Assembly (NCBI GenBank): GCA_934661005.1
Contig: CAKUIK010000027.1
Span: forward strand, 1-31,862
Source of the DNA: an uncultured Slackia sp.
GTDB taxonomy: Bacteria; Actinomycetota; Coriobacteriia; Coriobacteriales; Eggerthellaceae
Reading direction: 5' to 3'
DNA: 31,862 nt
In this document: one piece after another, positions 23,019-31,754 of the stretch
Position numbering within the stretch: the first letter of the stretch is position 1
Layout of the letters: every line of letters begins with the position of its first letter
Position numbers and translations under genes: made by a program
The notes under the pieces: generated by a model
What the model saw: the letters and a program-made list of their open reading frames with translations, nothing else
The model's database searches: none
Told to the model about the DNA's origin: nothing

Positions 23019-24113
23019 CTATTGAGATACGCGCCAACGATGATAGCCCACAACGAATTCATCGATATCGCCATCGAGCACCGCATCGACATTGCTCGTT
23101 TCCACGCCGCTGCGCAAATCCTTCACGAGCTGATACGGGTAGAGCACGTAGTTGCGAATCTGGCTGCCAAAGCCGTTTTCCTGCTTTTCGCCGCGAATGG
23201 CGTCGAGTTCCGCATCGCGCTTCTGGCGCTCAAGCTCGTAAAGCTTGCCGCGCAGCACCTTGAACGCAGATTCCTTGTTCATGAGCTGGCTCTTCTCGTT
23301 TTGGCAGGTAACGACGATGCCCGTGGGAATATGCGTGAGCCGCACGGCCGAATCGGTAGTGTTCACGCACTGGCCGCCTGGGCCGCTCGAGCGGTACACA
23401 TCGACGCGCACATCGCTGGGATTCAGGTTCACCTCGATGTCGTCAGACATCACGGGCATGACCTCCACGCCGGCGAACGTCGTTTGACGACGCCCCTTGA
23501 TATCGGTCGGGGAAATGCGCACGAGTCGATGTACGCCATGCTCGCTGCGCAGCATGCCATAGGCGTTTTTGCCTTCCACCTGGAACACCGCGCGATCGAG
23601 GCCAATGCCCTCGCCCGGCACCACGTCGAGCACCTTGAGCTTCCAGCCTTTTTTCTCGATGTAGCGCGAATACATGCGATAGAGCATGTCGGTCCAGTCT
23701 TGCGCCTCGAGCCCGCCCTGGCCCGGGTTCACCGAGACGATGGCGTCGGACGAATCGAGGTCGTCGGCGAACCAAGAATCGATCTCGAATTGGTCGAGCA
23801 TGGAATCGAGCTTCGAGAGGCACATCTGCACCTCGGCGGCGAAGCCCTCGTCTTCGCTGGCAAGCTCATCGGCCGCGCGGGCGTCGTCGAGCAATCCGCA
23901 CGCGACGTCATACGCGTTGAGCGTGTCGCGCAGGTTGCTCGCCTTCTTCGAAACTTCCTGCGCAGCGGCAGCGTCGTCCCAGAAACCAGGCTGCGCCGCC
24001 TTGTGGTCGAGATTGACGAGCTCGGCTTTGGAGTCTTCGATATGCAAGTATTCATGCGCCGCAGCCAAGCGCTCGGCGACATCGTCGATGTTCAGGTTTT
24101 CTTTCTCAGCCAT
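23019..24113 (-). CDS. prfB: Peptide chain release factor 2
   Basis: The 364-residue class I release factor frees the peptide at UGA and UAA. The GGQ motif that reaches the peptidyl-transferase centre is at 246-248 (SSGPGGQCVNTTDSAVRL). The typing features of RF2 are clear: length, VNPGQGGLEAQDWTDMLYRM, GEGIGLDRAVFQVEG and LRSGVETSNVDAVLDGD. The decoding tripeptide, SPF in standard RF2, reads Ser-Pro-Thr here (201-203, codons at 23513-23505; context RLVRISPTDIKGRRQ). RF1 has PxT at this place, so the loop looks intermediate. There is no programmed frameshift: the region after residue 20 is one continuous frame with no in-frame UGA. The ATG at 24113 has only a weak ribosome site. It lies downstream of secA, a common order. 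Confidence 0.94.
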   Translation of the reverse strand: MAEKENLNIDDVAERLAAAHEYLHIEDSKAELVNLDHKAAQPGFWDDAAAAQEVSKKASNLRDTLNAYDVACGLLDDARAADELASEDEGFAAEVQMCLSKLDSMLDQFEIDSWFADDLDSSDAIVSVNPGQGGLEAQDWTDMLYRMYSRYIEKKGWKLKVLDVVPGEGIGLDRAVFQVEGKNAYGMLRSEHGVHRLVRISPTDIKGRRQTTFAGVEVMPVMSDDIEVNLNPSDVRVDVYRSSGPGGQCVNTTDSAVRLTHIPTGIVVTCQNEKSQLMNKESAFKVLRGKLYELERQKRDAELDAIRGEKQENGFGSQIRNYVLYPYQLVKDLRSGVETSNVDAVLDGDIDEFVVGYHRWRVSQ

Positions 24114-24191
24114 AGCTCAAACCATTCAGAATTCAAAAACAGTATTTCGGCAACGTTTTCGGGACGAGCGGAAAAGCCCCGATACGAGCAA

Positions 24192-24214
24192 CGGCCCGAT
24201 GGTGCATCGGGCCG
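24192..24214. other. Strong hairpin between secA and prfB
   Basis: CGGCCCGATG (24192-24201) and CATCGGGCCG (24205-24214) are perfect 10-bp complements around a 3-nt loop. No T-run follows on the minus strand, so it may act as a transcript-stabilising or weak terminating structure after secA. The 236-nt gap 24114-24349 otherwise shows two copies of a short GCTTTTTGCT motif on the minus strand and no gene. Confidence 0.7.
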
Positions 24215-24349
24215 AGCAAAAAGCGGATATCGCTTCGATGTCGAACTCAGCAAAAAGCGAAATGCATTCGCGCCTCGCTGCAGCATCGGCCGTCATGCGA
24301 CATGCAGCACCCATCGCCGCGCCGCCCCTCAAAGCGACGCGGCATTCTA

Positions 24350-27145
24350 TCACCTATTGAAGCCGTGGCACTTCTTGAACTTCTTCCCGCTTCCGCACGG
24401 GCAGGGATCGTTGGGCTTCACGTTCACATAGGGGTCGGAGTCCTCATCTTTGCGATAGGTCTTCGGCTTCGCCGTTGCGGCGGGCTTCGGCGGTTGGCCG
24501 GCGGTCGCCTGTGCGGGACGGCGGGCGCCGCGGCCCGCGATGGTATTCTCGGAAAGCGCGGCCTCAGGCGAGGAGTAACTCACCTTGCCATCGAGGGGCG
24601 ACGACTCCTCTTGCTCCACGGGCGTCGCAAGACGCAGGCGCAAAAGCGTGCGCAGGAAGTCTTCGTACATCGAAGCCGTAAGCTCCGAGAATGCGCGGTG
24701 CGCTTCCTCTTTATACTCGACGAGCGGGTCGCGCTGACCGAAGGCGCGCAGCCCGATGCCCGTTTTCAAATAGTCCATAGCCTGCAGATGGTTCATCCAG
24801 CGCACATCCATGATGCGCAGCATGACCTGGCTTTCGAGCTGGCGCATCGCATCGGCGCCGAGAGTTTCCTCCTTGGCGTGATACGTGCCCATGAGGTATT
24901 CCCCAAGAGCGTCTTCAAGCACCTCGGAGTCGTCTTCGTGGTCGATTTCCTCGGCCTTGAAGGTCGCCTCGCCCGTCATGTTCGCCGCCCACGCGTCAAC
25001 GGCCTTCATATCCCAGTCGTCGCTCGGAAGCTTCGCCGGGCAGTTCTCGTCAATCACGCCGCCGACCTCGTCTTCAACGATTTCCTCAATGCGAGAAGAA
25101 AGGTCTTTGCCGTCGAGAATCGCGTTGCGCTCCTTATAGATGGCGTTACGCTGCAAGTTCATGACATCGTCGTATTCGAGCACGTTCTTACGGGCGGCGA
25201 AGTGCATGGCCTCGACTTGGCGCTGGGCGCTCTCGATGGCCTTGGTCACCATGCCCGCCTGAATAGGCATGTCATCGGTCGCGCCGGTTTTCTCCATCAT
25301 ATGGCTGATGGAATCCATGCGGTTGCCACCGAACAGGCGCATAAGATCGTCTTCGAGCGAAAGATAGAACTGCGTGAGGCCCGGGTCGCCCTGACGGCCG
25401 GCACGGCCACGCAGCTGGTTGTCGATGCGTCGGCTCTCGTGGCGCTCGGTGCCGATAACGGCCAAGCCGCCCGCACGGCGCACCTGCTCCTGCTCGCGTT
25501 TGCACGTTGCCCTCGCCTCGGCAAGCGCCGCATCGCGGTCGGCCTGCGTGGGAACCTTCAGCTGGTTCTCGCCTTCCTGCGCCTCGGTCTCGGGCGTGGC
25601 CTCAGGGTCGAAGCCGCGCTGGCGCAGCACGTCGTCGGCGAGCACTTCGGGGTTGCCGCCGAGCAAGATGTCGGTACCACGGCCGGCCATGTTCGTCGCA
25701 ATGGTCACGGCGCCCAAACGGCCCGCCTGCGCAACGATATGGGCTTCGCGCTCATGGTTTTTCGCGTTCAAGGTCTCATGGGGAATGCCGCGCTTGTCGA
25801 GCAGGCGCGAGAGCTTCTCGGAGCTTTCGACTGAAACGGTACCCACCAAGCAGGGCTGGCCCGCTGCGTGGCGTTCCTGCACGTCATCGGCCACGGCTTG
25901 ATATTTCGCCTCGATGGTTCGATACACCAGGTCGTTTTCGTCCTTACGAATAACGGGCTTGTTCGGCGGAATAGCCACGACGGGCAACTTGTAGATCTGA
26001 CGGAACTCAGCGTCTTCGGTCATAGCGGTACCCGTCATGCCCGAAAGCTTGTCGTACAGGCGGAAGTAATTCTGCAGCGTGATGGTCGCCAGGGTTTGGT
26101 TCTCTTCGCGAATGCGAACGTTTTCCTTCGCTTCCATCGCCTGGTGCAAGCCTTCAGACCAGCGACGGCCTTCCATAATGCGGCCCGTGTTCTCGTCGAC
26201 GATCTTCACCTCGCCGCCCACCACGACGTAGTCGATGTCGCGGTGGAACATGAAGTGGGCCTTCAAAGCCTGCTGCAAATGGTTCGCGAGCTGGCCCGAA
26301 GGGTCGTCGTAGATATCGTCGATGCCCAGACGCGCCTCGATTTTCGCCAAGCCACTCTCGGTCGCGAAGATGGTCTTCTTCGCCTCGTCGAGCTCGTAGT
26401 CTTCGTCGCGAACCAAGCCGAACATCGCCTGGGAGAACTTCTTGTAGGTGTCGGCCGCCTTCACGCCCGCGCCGGAAATGATGAGCGGCGTGCGCGCCTC
26501 GTCGATAAGAATGGAGTCGACCTCGTCGACGATGGCGAAGTTGTGGCCGCGCTGCACGCGGGCGCTTGCGCGCGTCACCATGTTGTCGCGCAGGTAGTCG
26601 AAGCCGAATTCGGCGTTGGTGCCGTACGTGACATCGGCCTTATATGCAGGAATGCGCTGGGCTTGGCGCATGCCGTTTTGCACCAGGCCCACTTCCATGC
26701 CCAAGAAGTGGTACAAACGGCCCATCCACTCGCTGTCTCGGCGAGCGAGGTAGTCGTTCACGGTAACAATGTGCACGCCCTTGTCGGAAAGCGCGTTCAA
26801 ATAGCCGGCGAGGGTCGAAACGAGCGTTTTGCCTTCGCCGGTTTTCATTTCAGCGATTTGTCCCTCGTGAAGCGCCATGCCGCCAATGAGCTGCACGTCG
26901 AAGTGACGCATGCCCATAACGCGCTGGCCAGCCTCGCGCACCGTGGCGAAGGCCTCGGGTAGAAGGCTATCGAGGGCCTCGCCATTCGCCGCGCGCTCCT
27001 TATAGGCAGCGGTGAGCGCCACGAGCTCGGCATCGGAAAGTTCTTGCATAGACGGCTCAAGCGAGCCGATTTTGTCAACGAGCGACTGATAGCGCTTGAG
27101 CTGCTTGCCCTCGCCGAACGTGAGGAGCTTCGAAAGAAATCCCAT
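24350..27145 (-). CDS. secA: Preprotein translocase ATPase SecA
   Basis: The 931-residue motor drives proteins through SecYEG. Visible motifs are: MALHEGQIAEMKTGEGKT with Walker A near residue 105, VNDYLARRD, FDYLRDNM, Walker B region VDEVDSILIDEARTPLIISG, GMTGTAMTEDAEF, TNMAGRGTDILLGG and GRAGRQGDPG. The C-terminal zinc-binding tail CPCGSGKKFKKCHG, which binds SecB or lipid, is intact. An in-frame ATG lies 12 nt upstream (27157), but the GAGGAAG ribosome site overlaps those codons and serves the ATG at 27145 (MGFLSKLLTFGEG). The stop is a tandem TGA-TAG. It is required for export of the surface protein at the left edge, among others. Confidence 0.97.
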   Translation of the reverse strand: MGFLSKLLTFGEGKQLKRYQSLVDKIGSLEPSMQELSDAELVALTAAYKERAANGEALDSLLPEAFATVREAGQRVMGMRHFDVQLIGGMALHEGQIAEMKTGEGKTLVSTLAGYLNALSDKGVHIVTVNDYLARRDSEWMGRLYHFLGMEVGLVQNGMRQAQRIPAYKADVTYGTNAEFGFDYLRDNMVTRASARVQRGHNFAIVDEVDSILIDEARTPLIISGAGVKAADTYKKFSQAMFGLVRDEDYELDEAKKTIFATESGLAKIEARLGIDDIYDDPSGQLANHLQQALKAHFMFHRDIDYVVVGGEVKIVDENTGRIMEGRRWSEGLHQAMEAKENVRIREENQTLATITLQNYFRLYDKLSGMTGTAMTEDAEFRQIYKLPVVAIPPNKPVIRKDENDLVYRTIEAKYQAVADDVQERHAAGQPCLVGTVSVESSEKLSRLLDKRGIPHETLNAKNHEREAHIVAQAGRLGAVTIATNMAGRGTDILLGGNPEVLADDVLRQRGFDPEATPETEAQEGENQLKVPTQADRDAALAEARATCKREQEQVRRAGGLAVIGTERHESRRIDNQLRGRAGRQGDPGLTQFYLSLEDDLMRLFGGNRMDSISHMMEKTGATDDMPIQAGMVTKAIESAQRQVEAMHFAARKNVLEYDDVMNLQRNAIYKERNAILDGKDLSSRIEEIVEDEVGGVIDENCPAKLPSDDWDMKAVDAWAANMTGEATFKAEEIDHEDDSEVLEDALGEYLMGTYHAKEETLGADAMRQLESQVMLRIMDVRWMNHLQAMDYLKTGIGLRAFGQRDPLVEYKEEAHRAFSELTASMYEDFLRTLLRLRLATPVEQEESSPLDGKVSYSSPEAALSENTIAGRGARRPAQATAGQPPKPAATAKPKTYRKDEDSDPYVNVKPNDPCPCGSGKKFKKCHGFNR

Positions 27146-27236
27146 GGTCTTCCTCATCTTGCCCGCAAACGCACGCGGGCGGCATCGATTTTCGAATGGT
27201 TTGCGCGACTATGCGCGCAGCTATACACGTTCGGCA

Positions 27237-27247
27237 ACTTTACCACA
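27237..27247 (-). promoter_or_regulatory. Candidate secA promoter, extended -10
   Basis: TGTGG-TAAAGT on the minus strand, about 85 nt before the secA ATG, nearly the same as the rpsA element. The -35 region is weak. TATAGC (27225-27220) is an alternative -10. Confidence 0.4.
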
Positions 27248-27306
27248 GCGAGCAGGCTCGAAATCGAATGGGCACCAAGCAAACAAAGAACCGTCACCCA
27301 GAAGTT

Positions 27307-29811
27307 TCATTCAACCGACTTCATCGACGCCTCTTTCCCGTTAAGCAGTTCGCAATACAGCTCCTGCATGCGTTCCCCCGGATCAATGCCCAGCTCTTCG
27401 GCAAGACATTTGGCGCACAATCGGTAGGTTTCCATTGCCTGAACGCGCTGGCCGTTCGCCGCCTGCGCACGCATGAGGGCAAACGCAGCATCTTCGCGCC
27501 CAGGGCGCGCATCGACCGCGGTTTCCGCAAACCACAGCGCGGTATCGGCCTCGCCCGCATCAACCAACCGCAAGGCCGCAGCGACGTAGGCGTCTATTCG
27601 GCGGGCGCGATATTTCAGGCGCATCGCGTCGATGAAAGCGTTCTCTGTTTCCGATGGGAGCAAATCGCAAGAGAACTCTTCCTCTATCCTTTCATAAATC
27701 GCAAGCCATGCGCGGGCGTTGGGCTCATCGAACATGAGCGTGCGGCAGAGCGCATCGAATTCGTCCACGTCGCTTTTCACGTAGCGCGCGTCAATCATGA
27801 CGCTCGCGCGATGGCGCACGAGATACGGGCAATCTTCGTCGCAATCTGCGCCGAGCGCGCGGCGCAAGCGGCACCAGAGCGAATAGAAATTGTTCGTAGC
27901 GCGTTCGGCCGTCATATCGGGCCACATAATACGCAGCAGCTCAGGTCGCGAGATTTCCTTCCCGCGAAACAGCACGAGCACGGCCAGCAACGTTTTCGTG
28001 CGCTGCTTCGCGAACAAGCGAGGGTCGACCGCAACCCCGCCAATCGTCACTTCCATTCCGCCAAAGATGCTCACGCGCATCTCGGGAATGGCGGAAGGAC
28101 GCGGGCCTTGCACAACGCGATCGCGAGCGATTGCAAGCGCCGACGCGTCATTGGTGCGAGGCACTTCGCGGCGCTGCTCGGCGAGCGCGGCCACCAAGGC
28201 ATCGCACGACCGCCGACGATTTGGCGCAAGAGATACACCCTCGCCGCATTTCTCGACCGATGCGACGAGGATCGCCTCGCACATCGTCGCCTCTTCGGTC
28301 GAATCGGCCATACGATGGGCAAGGGCATGTGCAACCGAGAGCACGACGTCGAGATCTCCCCTGTTCACGCGGTTTGCTGCACGCTCCAGCAGCGTTGCGC
28401 AATACACCGCCGCCGCACGCGGCACATGGGTATCGACGCCCGCGTCGCAAAGCTCGCTGCACGCCTTCGACGCATCGCCGCGCTGGAGCAGAATCGCCGA
28501 AGCGGCAATACGGCGGGCCAAGGCATCATTTGCGAGGGCATCGATTTTGCCAGCAGCAATGCCTTCGAGCGTCTCGCGCGCCGCGCAGCGTGCCGATTCG
28601 CTTCCCACATCCAGCGCGACAAGCGCGCATATAAGCGCATCGGCAGACGCCAGCCCCCGCATGCCTAAGGCGCGAAGCGATAGAGACGCAGCGCGCTCCC
28701 GGTCGTCAAGCACGAACGATCGCGCCGCAGCAGCAGCGATCATCGAAGCATCGAGGCCTGTGCTTCGAGCTCCCAGGCTCTCGAATAATTCCTGCAAAGG
28801 ACGCACGCATCCCGCATCGAACAGATGCCACTGTTGCTGCAGTATCCACGAAATGCGACGTTTGCGCGCACAAGCCAGCTGCATGATTTCGCACGCGCGC
28901 GGCCCCATGCCGCGCGAGGCGAGCATGCAGGCGACCTTCGTCGACAGCGTGTCGCGCGCTGGGGAAGACATCGTGCGGCCAAAGGAACCGAGCGATTCGC
29001 CCAGGCCTTCCACCACCTGCGCCACATCGAACCCGTGCGCCTCAAAGGTCTCGTCGACCAAATCAACCCCCACATAAGGGTAATGCTCGCTGATGAATCG
29101 GCGCGCGTCGGCCCGCACACCCCCGGAAACCGCCGCCAGGTCATCGAACGACCCGGTCTGCAACGTCCCCATTACGAATACGGGAGCGCGCATTTCAGAA
29201 GGCATCTCCCCAAGACGCATGCCCCGCAGAAATTTGCGCATGCCATCTTGCCCGCCCCATAAAAATGCCGGAACGCGATCACATTCGCGCAGGTCATCCG
29301 CCGCGACCACATGGCTCGAGGAAAGCTCGTAGTCATCAACAAGCAGGTCGCGCGCGCCAACAACCACGCTATCGCGTTGCATCTCGGCGATGGCGCCGAA
29401 TGCGGGCGTCGTGGTCGCGAGCACTTCGCATCCCGCATCGAGCAGCATGTCCACCTCGCGCGAAAAACGCTCCAGCCGCGCGTCCGCCAAAAAAGGAACG
29501 TCGTCGAACACCACAAGGCTCAACTGACCGGGACGGCCGATGAGCGTCGTGGCAATAACGCCCGCGTCCAAGTCGCGCAGGAAACACGGACTCGTGCAAT
29601 CGAGCCATTGAACGCCACGAAACGAAAACATCGACGCCGCATATTCAAGCCCCAAGCTCGTTTTGCCGAACCCGGACGGCGCAACCACAAATCGAGCGAC
29701 GTCTCGCTCCGCCACCAGTCGCTTGACAAGGCGCGGTCTCGGATAAATTCTTTGCGGCCCAACCTTCTTCGGACGCCTGCCATTGCATGCGGCGTTTTCA
29801 AGGTACCCCAT
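27307..29811 (-). CDS. ATPase-linked SARP/BTAD-family transcriptional regulator
   Basis: The 834-residue protein has an N-terminal P-loop ATPase: Walker A APSGFGKTS (44-52) and Walker B LVVFDDV (about 99-105), like the MalT/LuxR-type signal-transduction ATPases. A helical middle of about 400 residues probably forms TPR-like repeats. Near residue 570-650 is a winged-helix DNA-binding domain (RVSIFGGMEVTIGG, QRTKTLLAVLVLFRGKEISR, PELLRIMWPD), followed by a bacterial transcriptional activation domain (about 670-825; FSCDLLPSETENAF, GQRVQAMETYRLCAKCLAEE, LGIDPGERMQELY). The architecture has the ATPase first and SARP last, the reverse of AfsR. Its targets are unknown. It is divergent from the CCA enzyme gene and upstream of secA. 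An AGGAGG site lies about 10 nt before the ATG at 29811. A hairpin in its leader may serve autoregulation. Confidence 0.85.
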   Translation of the reverse strand: MGYLENAACNGRRPKKVGPQRIYPRPRLVKRLVAERDVARFVVAPSGFGKTSLGLEYAASMFSFRGVQWLDCTSPCFLRDLDAGVIATTLIGRPGQLSLVVFDDVPFLADARLERFSREVDMLLDAGCEVLATTTPAFGAIAEMQRDSVVVGARDLLVDDYELSSSHVVAADDLRECDRVPAFLWGGQDGMRKFLRGMRLGEMPSEMRAPVFVMGTLQTGSFDDLAAVSGGVRADARRFISEHYPYVGVDLVDETFEAHGFDVAQVVEGLGESLGSFGRTMSSPARDTLSTKVACMLASRGMGPRACEIMQLACARKRRISWILQQQWHLFDAGCVRPLQELFESLGARSTGLDASMIAAAAARSFVLDDRERAASLSLRALGMRGLASADALICALVALDVGSESARCAARETLEGIAAGKIDALANDALARRIAASAILLQRGDASKACSELCDAGVDTHVPRAAAVYCATLLERAANRVNRGDLDVVLSVAHALAHRMADSTEEATMCEAILVASVEKCGEGVSLAPNRRRSCDALVAALAEQRREVPRTNDASALAIARDRVVQGPRPSAIPEMRVSIFGGMEVTIGGVAVDPRLFAKQRTKTLLAVLVLFRGKEISRPELLRIMWPDMTAERATNNFYSLWCRLRRALGADCDEDCPYLVRHRASVMIDARYVKSDVDEFDALCRTLMFDEPNARAWLAIYERIEEEFSCDLLPSETENAFIDAMRLKYRARRIDAYVAAALRLVDAGEADTALWFAETAVDARPGREDAAFALMRAQAANGQRVQAMETYRLCAKCLAEELGIDPGERMQELYCELLNGKEASMKSVE

Positions 29812-29877
29812 GAGCCCATCTCCTCCTCTTATCGAATCCGCGGAGCTGACCAGCGCCCGCGAACGCCTGGATATTGT

Positions 29878-29922
29878 GCGCGGCTCATACCGCGCGATAC
29901 GAGGAACGGAAGCGATTCTATA
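29878..29922 (-). promoter_or_regulatory. Candidate promoter and palindrome in the SARP gene leader
   Basis: TATAGAAT (29922-29915, minus strand) is a plausible -10; the -35 is poor. Downstream lies GCGCGG-TATGAG-CCGCGC (29895-29878), a 6-bp palindrome that could be an operator or leader hairpin. The 270 nt between this gene and the CCA enzyme gene hold no other gene; a CGGGAAAGG/CCTTTTCCCG inverted repeat lies at about 29983-30011. Confidence 0.35.
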
Positions 29923-30081
29923 GAAGGAAATCCCAAGAAAGCGCCGAGGAAAACGCCAGGTAAATCAATCAGAACGGAAAACTCGGGAAAGGAGCGCGAC
30001 ACCTTTTCCCGCTTTGCATAAAAAGCGTGTTACATCGCGAAACGAAGCATGCATCCGACACTTTTCCACTATGCTTTTCCC

Positions 30082-31461
30082 ATGGATAAACGAATCGAAA
30101 TAATAGCCCACTCCCCCGCAGCGACGGCGATTCGCGCGCTGGAAGAAAATGGATACCAGGCATGGATTGTAGGCGGTTGGGTGCGCGACAGCCTTATGGA
30201 ACGTGCGCCCCACGATGCAGACGTGACGACGAGCGCCCCCTGGGAGCGCACCGAATGCATTCTGCGCAATGCAGGGTACGCCGTGCATGAAACGGGGGTG
30301 CAACACGGAACCGTTACCGCCGTTATATGCGGTGAGCCCGTCGAAATAACCACGTATCGCGTAGAGGGCCCCTATTCCGACTCGCGCCACCCCGATTACG
30401 TGGAGTTCGTCGACAGCATCGAACTCGACCTTGCGCGGCGCGATTTCACCATGAACGCCATCGCCTACCACCCCGCACGCGGCATCTTCGACCCATTCGG
30501 CGGCATGCGCGACATCGAGGCGCGCATCATTCGAGCCGTCGGCGATGCCCGCAAGCGCTTCAAGGAAGACCCCTTGCGCATGCTTCGCGCAGCGCGTTTC
30601 GAAGCGCAAACGGGATTCACGATCGAGGCCGCCACGCGTGACGCGGCGTTCGAGTGCGCAAAGCTGCTCGGAAGCGTAGCGCGCGAGCGCGTGGGCAACG
30701 AATTCACCAAGCTCTTGTGCGCGCCGTTCGCCGGGCGCGTCATCGAAAGCGAATTTCCCATTGTCGCGCAAGCGGTTGGAGAGCTCGAAGCCACGCGGGG
30801 ATTCACCCTGAAATCGAAGCGGCACACCTACGATTTGCTCGGACATCTTGCCCATAGCGTCTCCGCAGCGCCCGCCGATGAAGTGCTGCGTTGGGCAGCG
30901 CTCCTTCATGACATCGCCAAGCCCGAGTCGAATCACGACCACGCACAGCGCAGCAGCGTCGCCGCCGAGCGCATCATGCAACGACTTCGAATCGGACGGC
31001 AGACGACGCAACAAGCCACCGACGCAATCGCATGGCATACGACGAGTTTCCCACCGAGCGAAGAAGCCCTGCGACTTTTTGTCGCATGCCTTGGGGGCGA
31101 CGTGGGGCGCTCGCGACGCGCGCTCCTGCTTCAGCGGGCCGACGCAATCGGGCACGGGCCAAAAGGTGCCGCAAGAGCGCTCGAGGTCGACGAAGAACTC
31201 GCCATGCTCGACGCCCTTGAGCGCGACGGAAAGCCGCTCGGCGCAAAACAGCTCGCGCTCTCGGGAAAAGACGTTGCGGAATTGGGGGGCCTTAAAGGCG
31301 CGGCAATCGGCAAAACGCTTGACGCGCTACTCGCCGCGGTTATCGAAGGCAGAGTTGAAAACAGCCGTGAAGCACTCAATTCCTACCTGAATTTCGCAGT
31401 TCAAGACGCCCAAGACCAAATTTTTCAAAAAAAGTTGGAAAAGTTCTTGACGAAACGCTGA
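30082..31461 (+). CDS. cca: CCA-adding tRNA nucleotidyltransferase
   Basis: The 459-residue protein starts with the class II nucleotidyltransferase head: WIVGGWVRDSLM, then the DAD metal site in PHDADVTTSA (motif A). RRDFTMNAIAYHPARGIFDP (motif B/C) and KEDPLRMLRAARFEAQTGF (motif D/E) follow. An HD domain is also present (LLHDIAKPESNHDH). The combination fits bacterial CCA enzymes with HD domain rather than poly(A) polymerase, though PcnB-type activity cannot be excluded. Both tRNAs just downstream encode CCA, so its job may be mostly end repair. I prefer the ATG at 30082 (MDKRIEIIA) over 30049, whose extra 11 residues look unlike the family. Neither has a good ribosome site; a TATGCT -10 at 30070-30075 would give a nearly leaderless mRNA. 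It is the only protein gene on the plus strand. Confidence 0.9.
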   Translation: MDKRIEIIAHSPAATAIRALEENGYQAWIVGGWVRDSLMERAPHDADVTTSAPWERTECILRNAGYAVHETGVQHGTVTAVICGEPVEITTYRVEGPYSDSRHPDYVEFVDSIELDLARRDFTMNAIAYHPARGIFDPFGGMRDIEARIIRAVGDARKRFKEDPLRMLRAARFEAQTGFTIEAATRDAAFECAKLLGSVARERVGNEFTKLLCAPFAGRVIESEFPIVAQAVGELEATRGFTLKSKRHTYDLLGHLAHSVSAAPADEVLRWAALLHDIAKPESNHDHAQRSSVAAERIMQRLRIGRQTTQQATDAIAWHTTSFPPSEEALRLFVACLGGDVGRSRRALLLQRADAIGHGPKGAARALEVDEELAMLDALERDGKPLGAKQLALSGKDVAELGGLKGAAIGKTLDALLAAVIEGRVENSREALNSYLNFAVQDAQDQIFQKKLEKFLTKR

Positions 31462-31475
31462 GAAGTCCGTAATAT
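31447..31475 (+). promoter_or_regulatory. Promoter of the tRNA-Gln/tRNA-Glu unit
   Basis: TTGACG (31447-31452), 17 nt, TAATAT (31470-31475). It overlaps the end of the CCA enzyme gene, and initiation would be about 26 nt before tRNA-Gln. Confidence 0.75.
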
Positions 31476-31507
31476 ACCAACTCGCGCCGCAAGAGCGCAC
31501 AAATCAC

Positions 31508-31581
31508 TGGGGTGTCGTCTAATGGCAGGACAGCGGTTTCTGGTGCCGTATGTGAGGGTTCGACTCCTTCCACCCCAGCCA
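31508..31581 (+). tRNA. tRNA-Gln (CTG anticodon)
   Basis: A 74-nt cloverleaf with acceptor TGGGGTG/CACCCCA, anticodon loop TTCTGGT (CTG, reads CAG) and T-arm GAGGGTTCGACTCCTTC, plus an encoded GCCA end. The anticodon stem contains two G-U pairs at its ends. It is separated from tRNA-Glu by only 5 nt, so the two are cut from one precursor. Confidence 0.9.
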
Positions 31582-31586
31582 TTTTT

Positions 31587-31663
31587 GGCCTGGTCGTCTA
31601 GCGGTTTAGGACGCCGCCCTCTCAAGGCGGAGATCGGGGGTTCGAATCCCCTCCAGGCTACCA
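31587..31663 (+). tRNA. tRNA-Glu (CTC anticodon)
   Basis: A 77-nt cloverleaf with acceptor GGCCTGG/CCAGGCT (G-U first pair), anticodon stem CCGCC/GGCGG with loop CTCTCAA (CTC, reads GAG), T-arm GGGGGTTCGAATCCCCT and encoded ACCA. The 3' half from the T-loop on is repeated at the window edge (see the direct repeat). Confidence 0.93.
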
Positions 31664-31673
31664 TCGAATGTCA

Positions 31674-31704
31674 CAGGTCAGGCGATTGCCTGGCCTGTTT
31701 TGTT
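31674..31704 (+). terminator. Terminator of the tRNA unit
   Basis: AGGTCAGGC (31675-31683), loop GATT, GCCTGGCCT (31688-31696) with one G-U pair, then GTTTTGTT. Confidence 0.8.
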
Positions 31705-31707
31705 ATC

Positions 31708-31732
31708 TGGTCAGGTTGAGGGGATTCGAACC
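31708..31732 (-). other. Orphan tRNA 3'-end-like fragment, minus strand
   Basis: Read on the minus strand: GGTTCGAATCCCCTC followed by AACCTGACCA. The first 15 nt equal the T-arm of tRNA-Glu (31639-31653) in inverted orientation, and the rest resembles an acceptor strand with CCA. No anticodon or D-arm precedes it, so it is a fragment, possibly an old attachment-site remnant. Confidence 0.5.
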
Positions 31733-31754
31733 GATGAGGTGGAATTCCGTCAAG

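Noticed and set aside
24020..24060. Programmed +1 frameshift site in prfB
   Set aside because: The frame is continuous with TAC-TTG-CAT at the matching place and no in-frame UGA, so the autoregulatory frameshift is absent.
29965..31155. 396-codon open frame on the minus strand opposite the CCA enzyme gene
   Set aside because: The plus-strand frame has all nucleotidyltransferase motifs; the antisense frame has none and follows from high GC content.
31376..31664. Short minus-strand open frames across the tRNA genes
   Set aside because: They are antisense to the two tRNAs and a common false call at tRNA loci.
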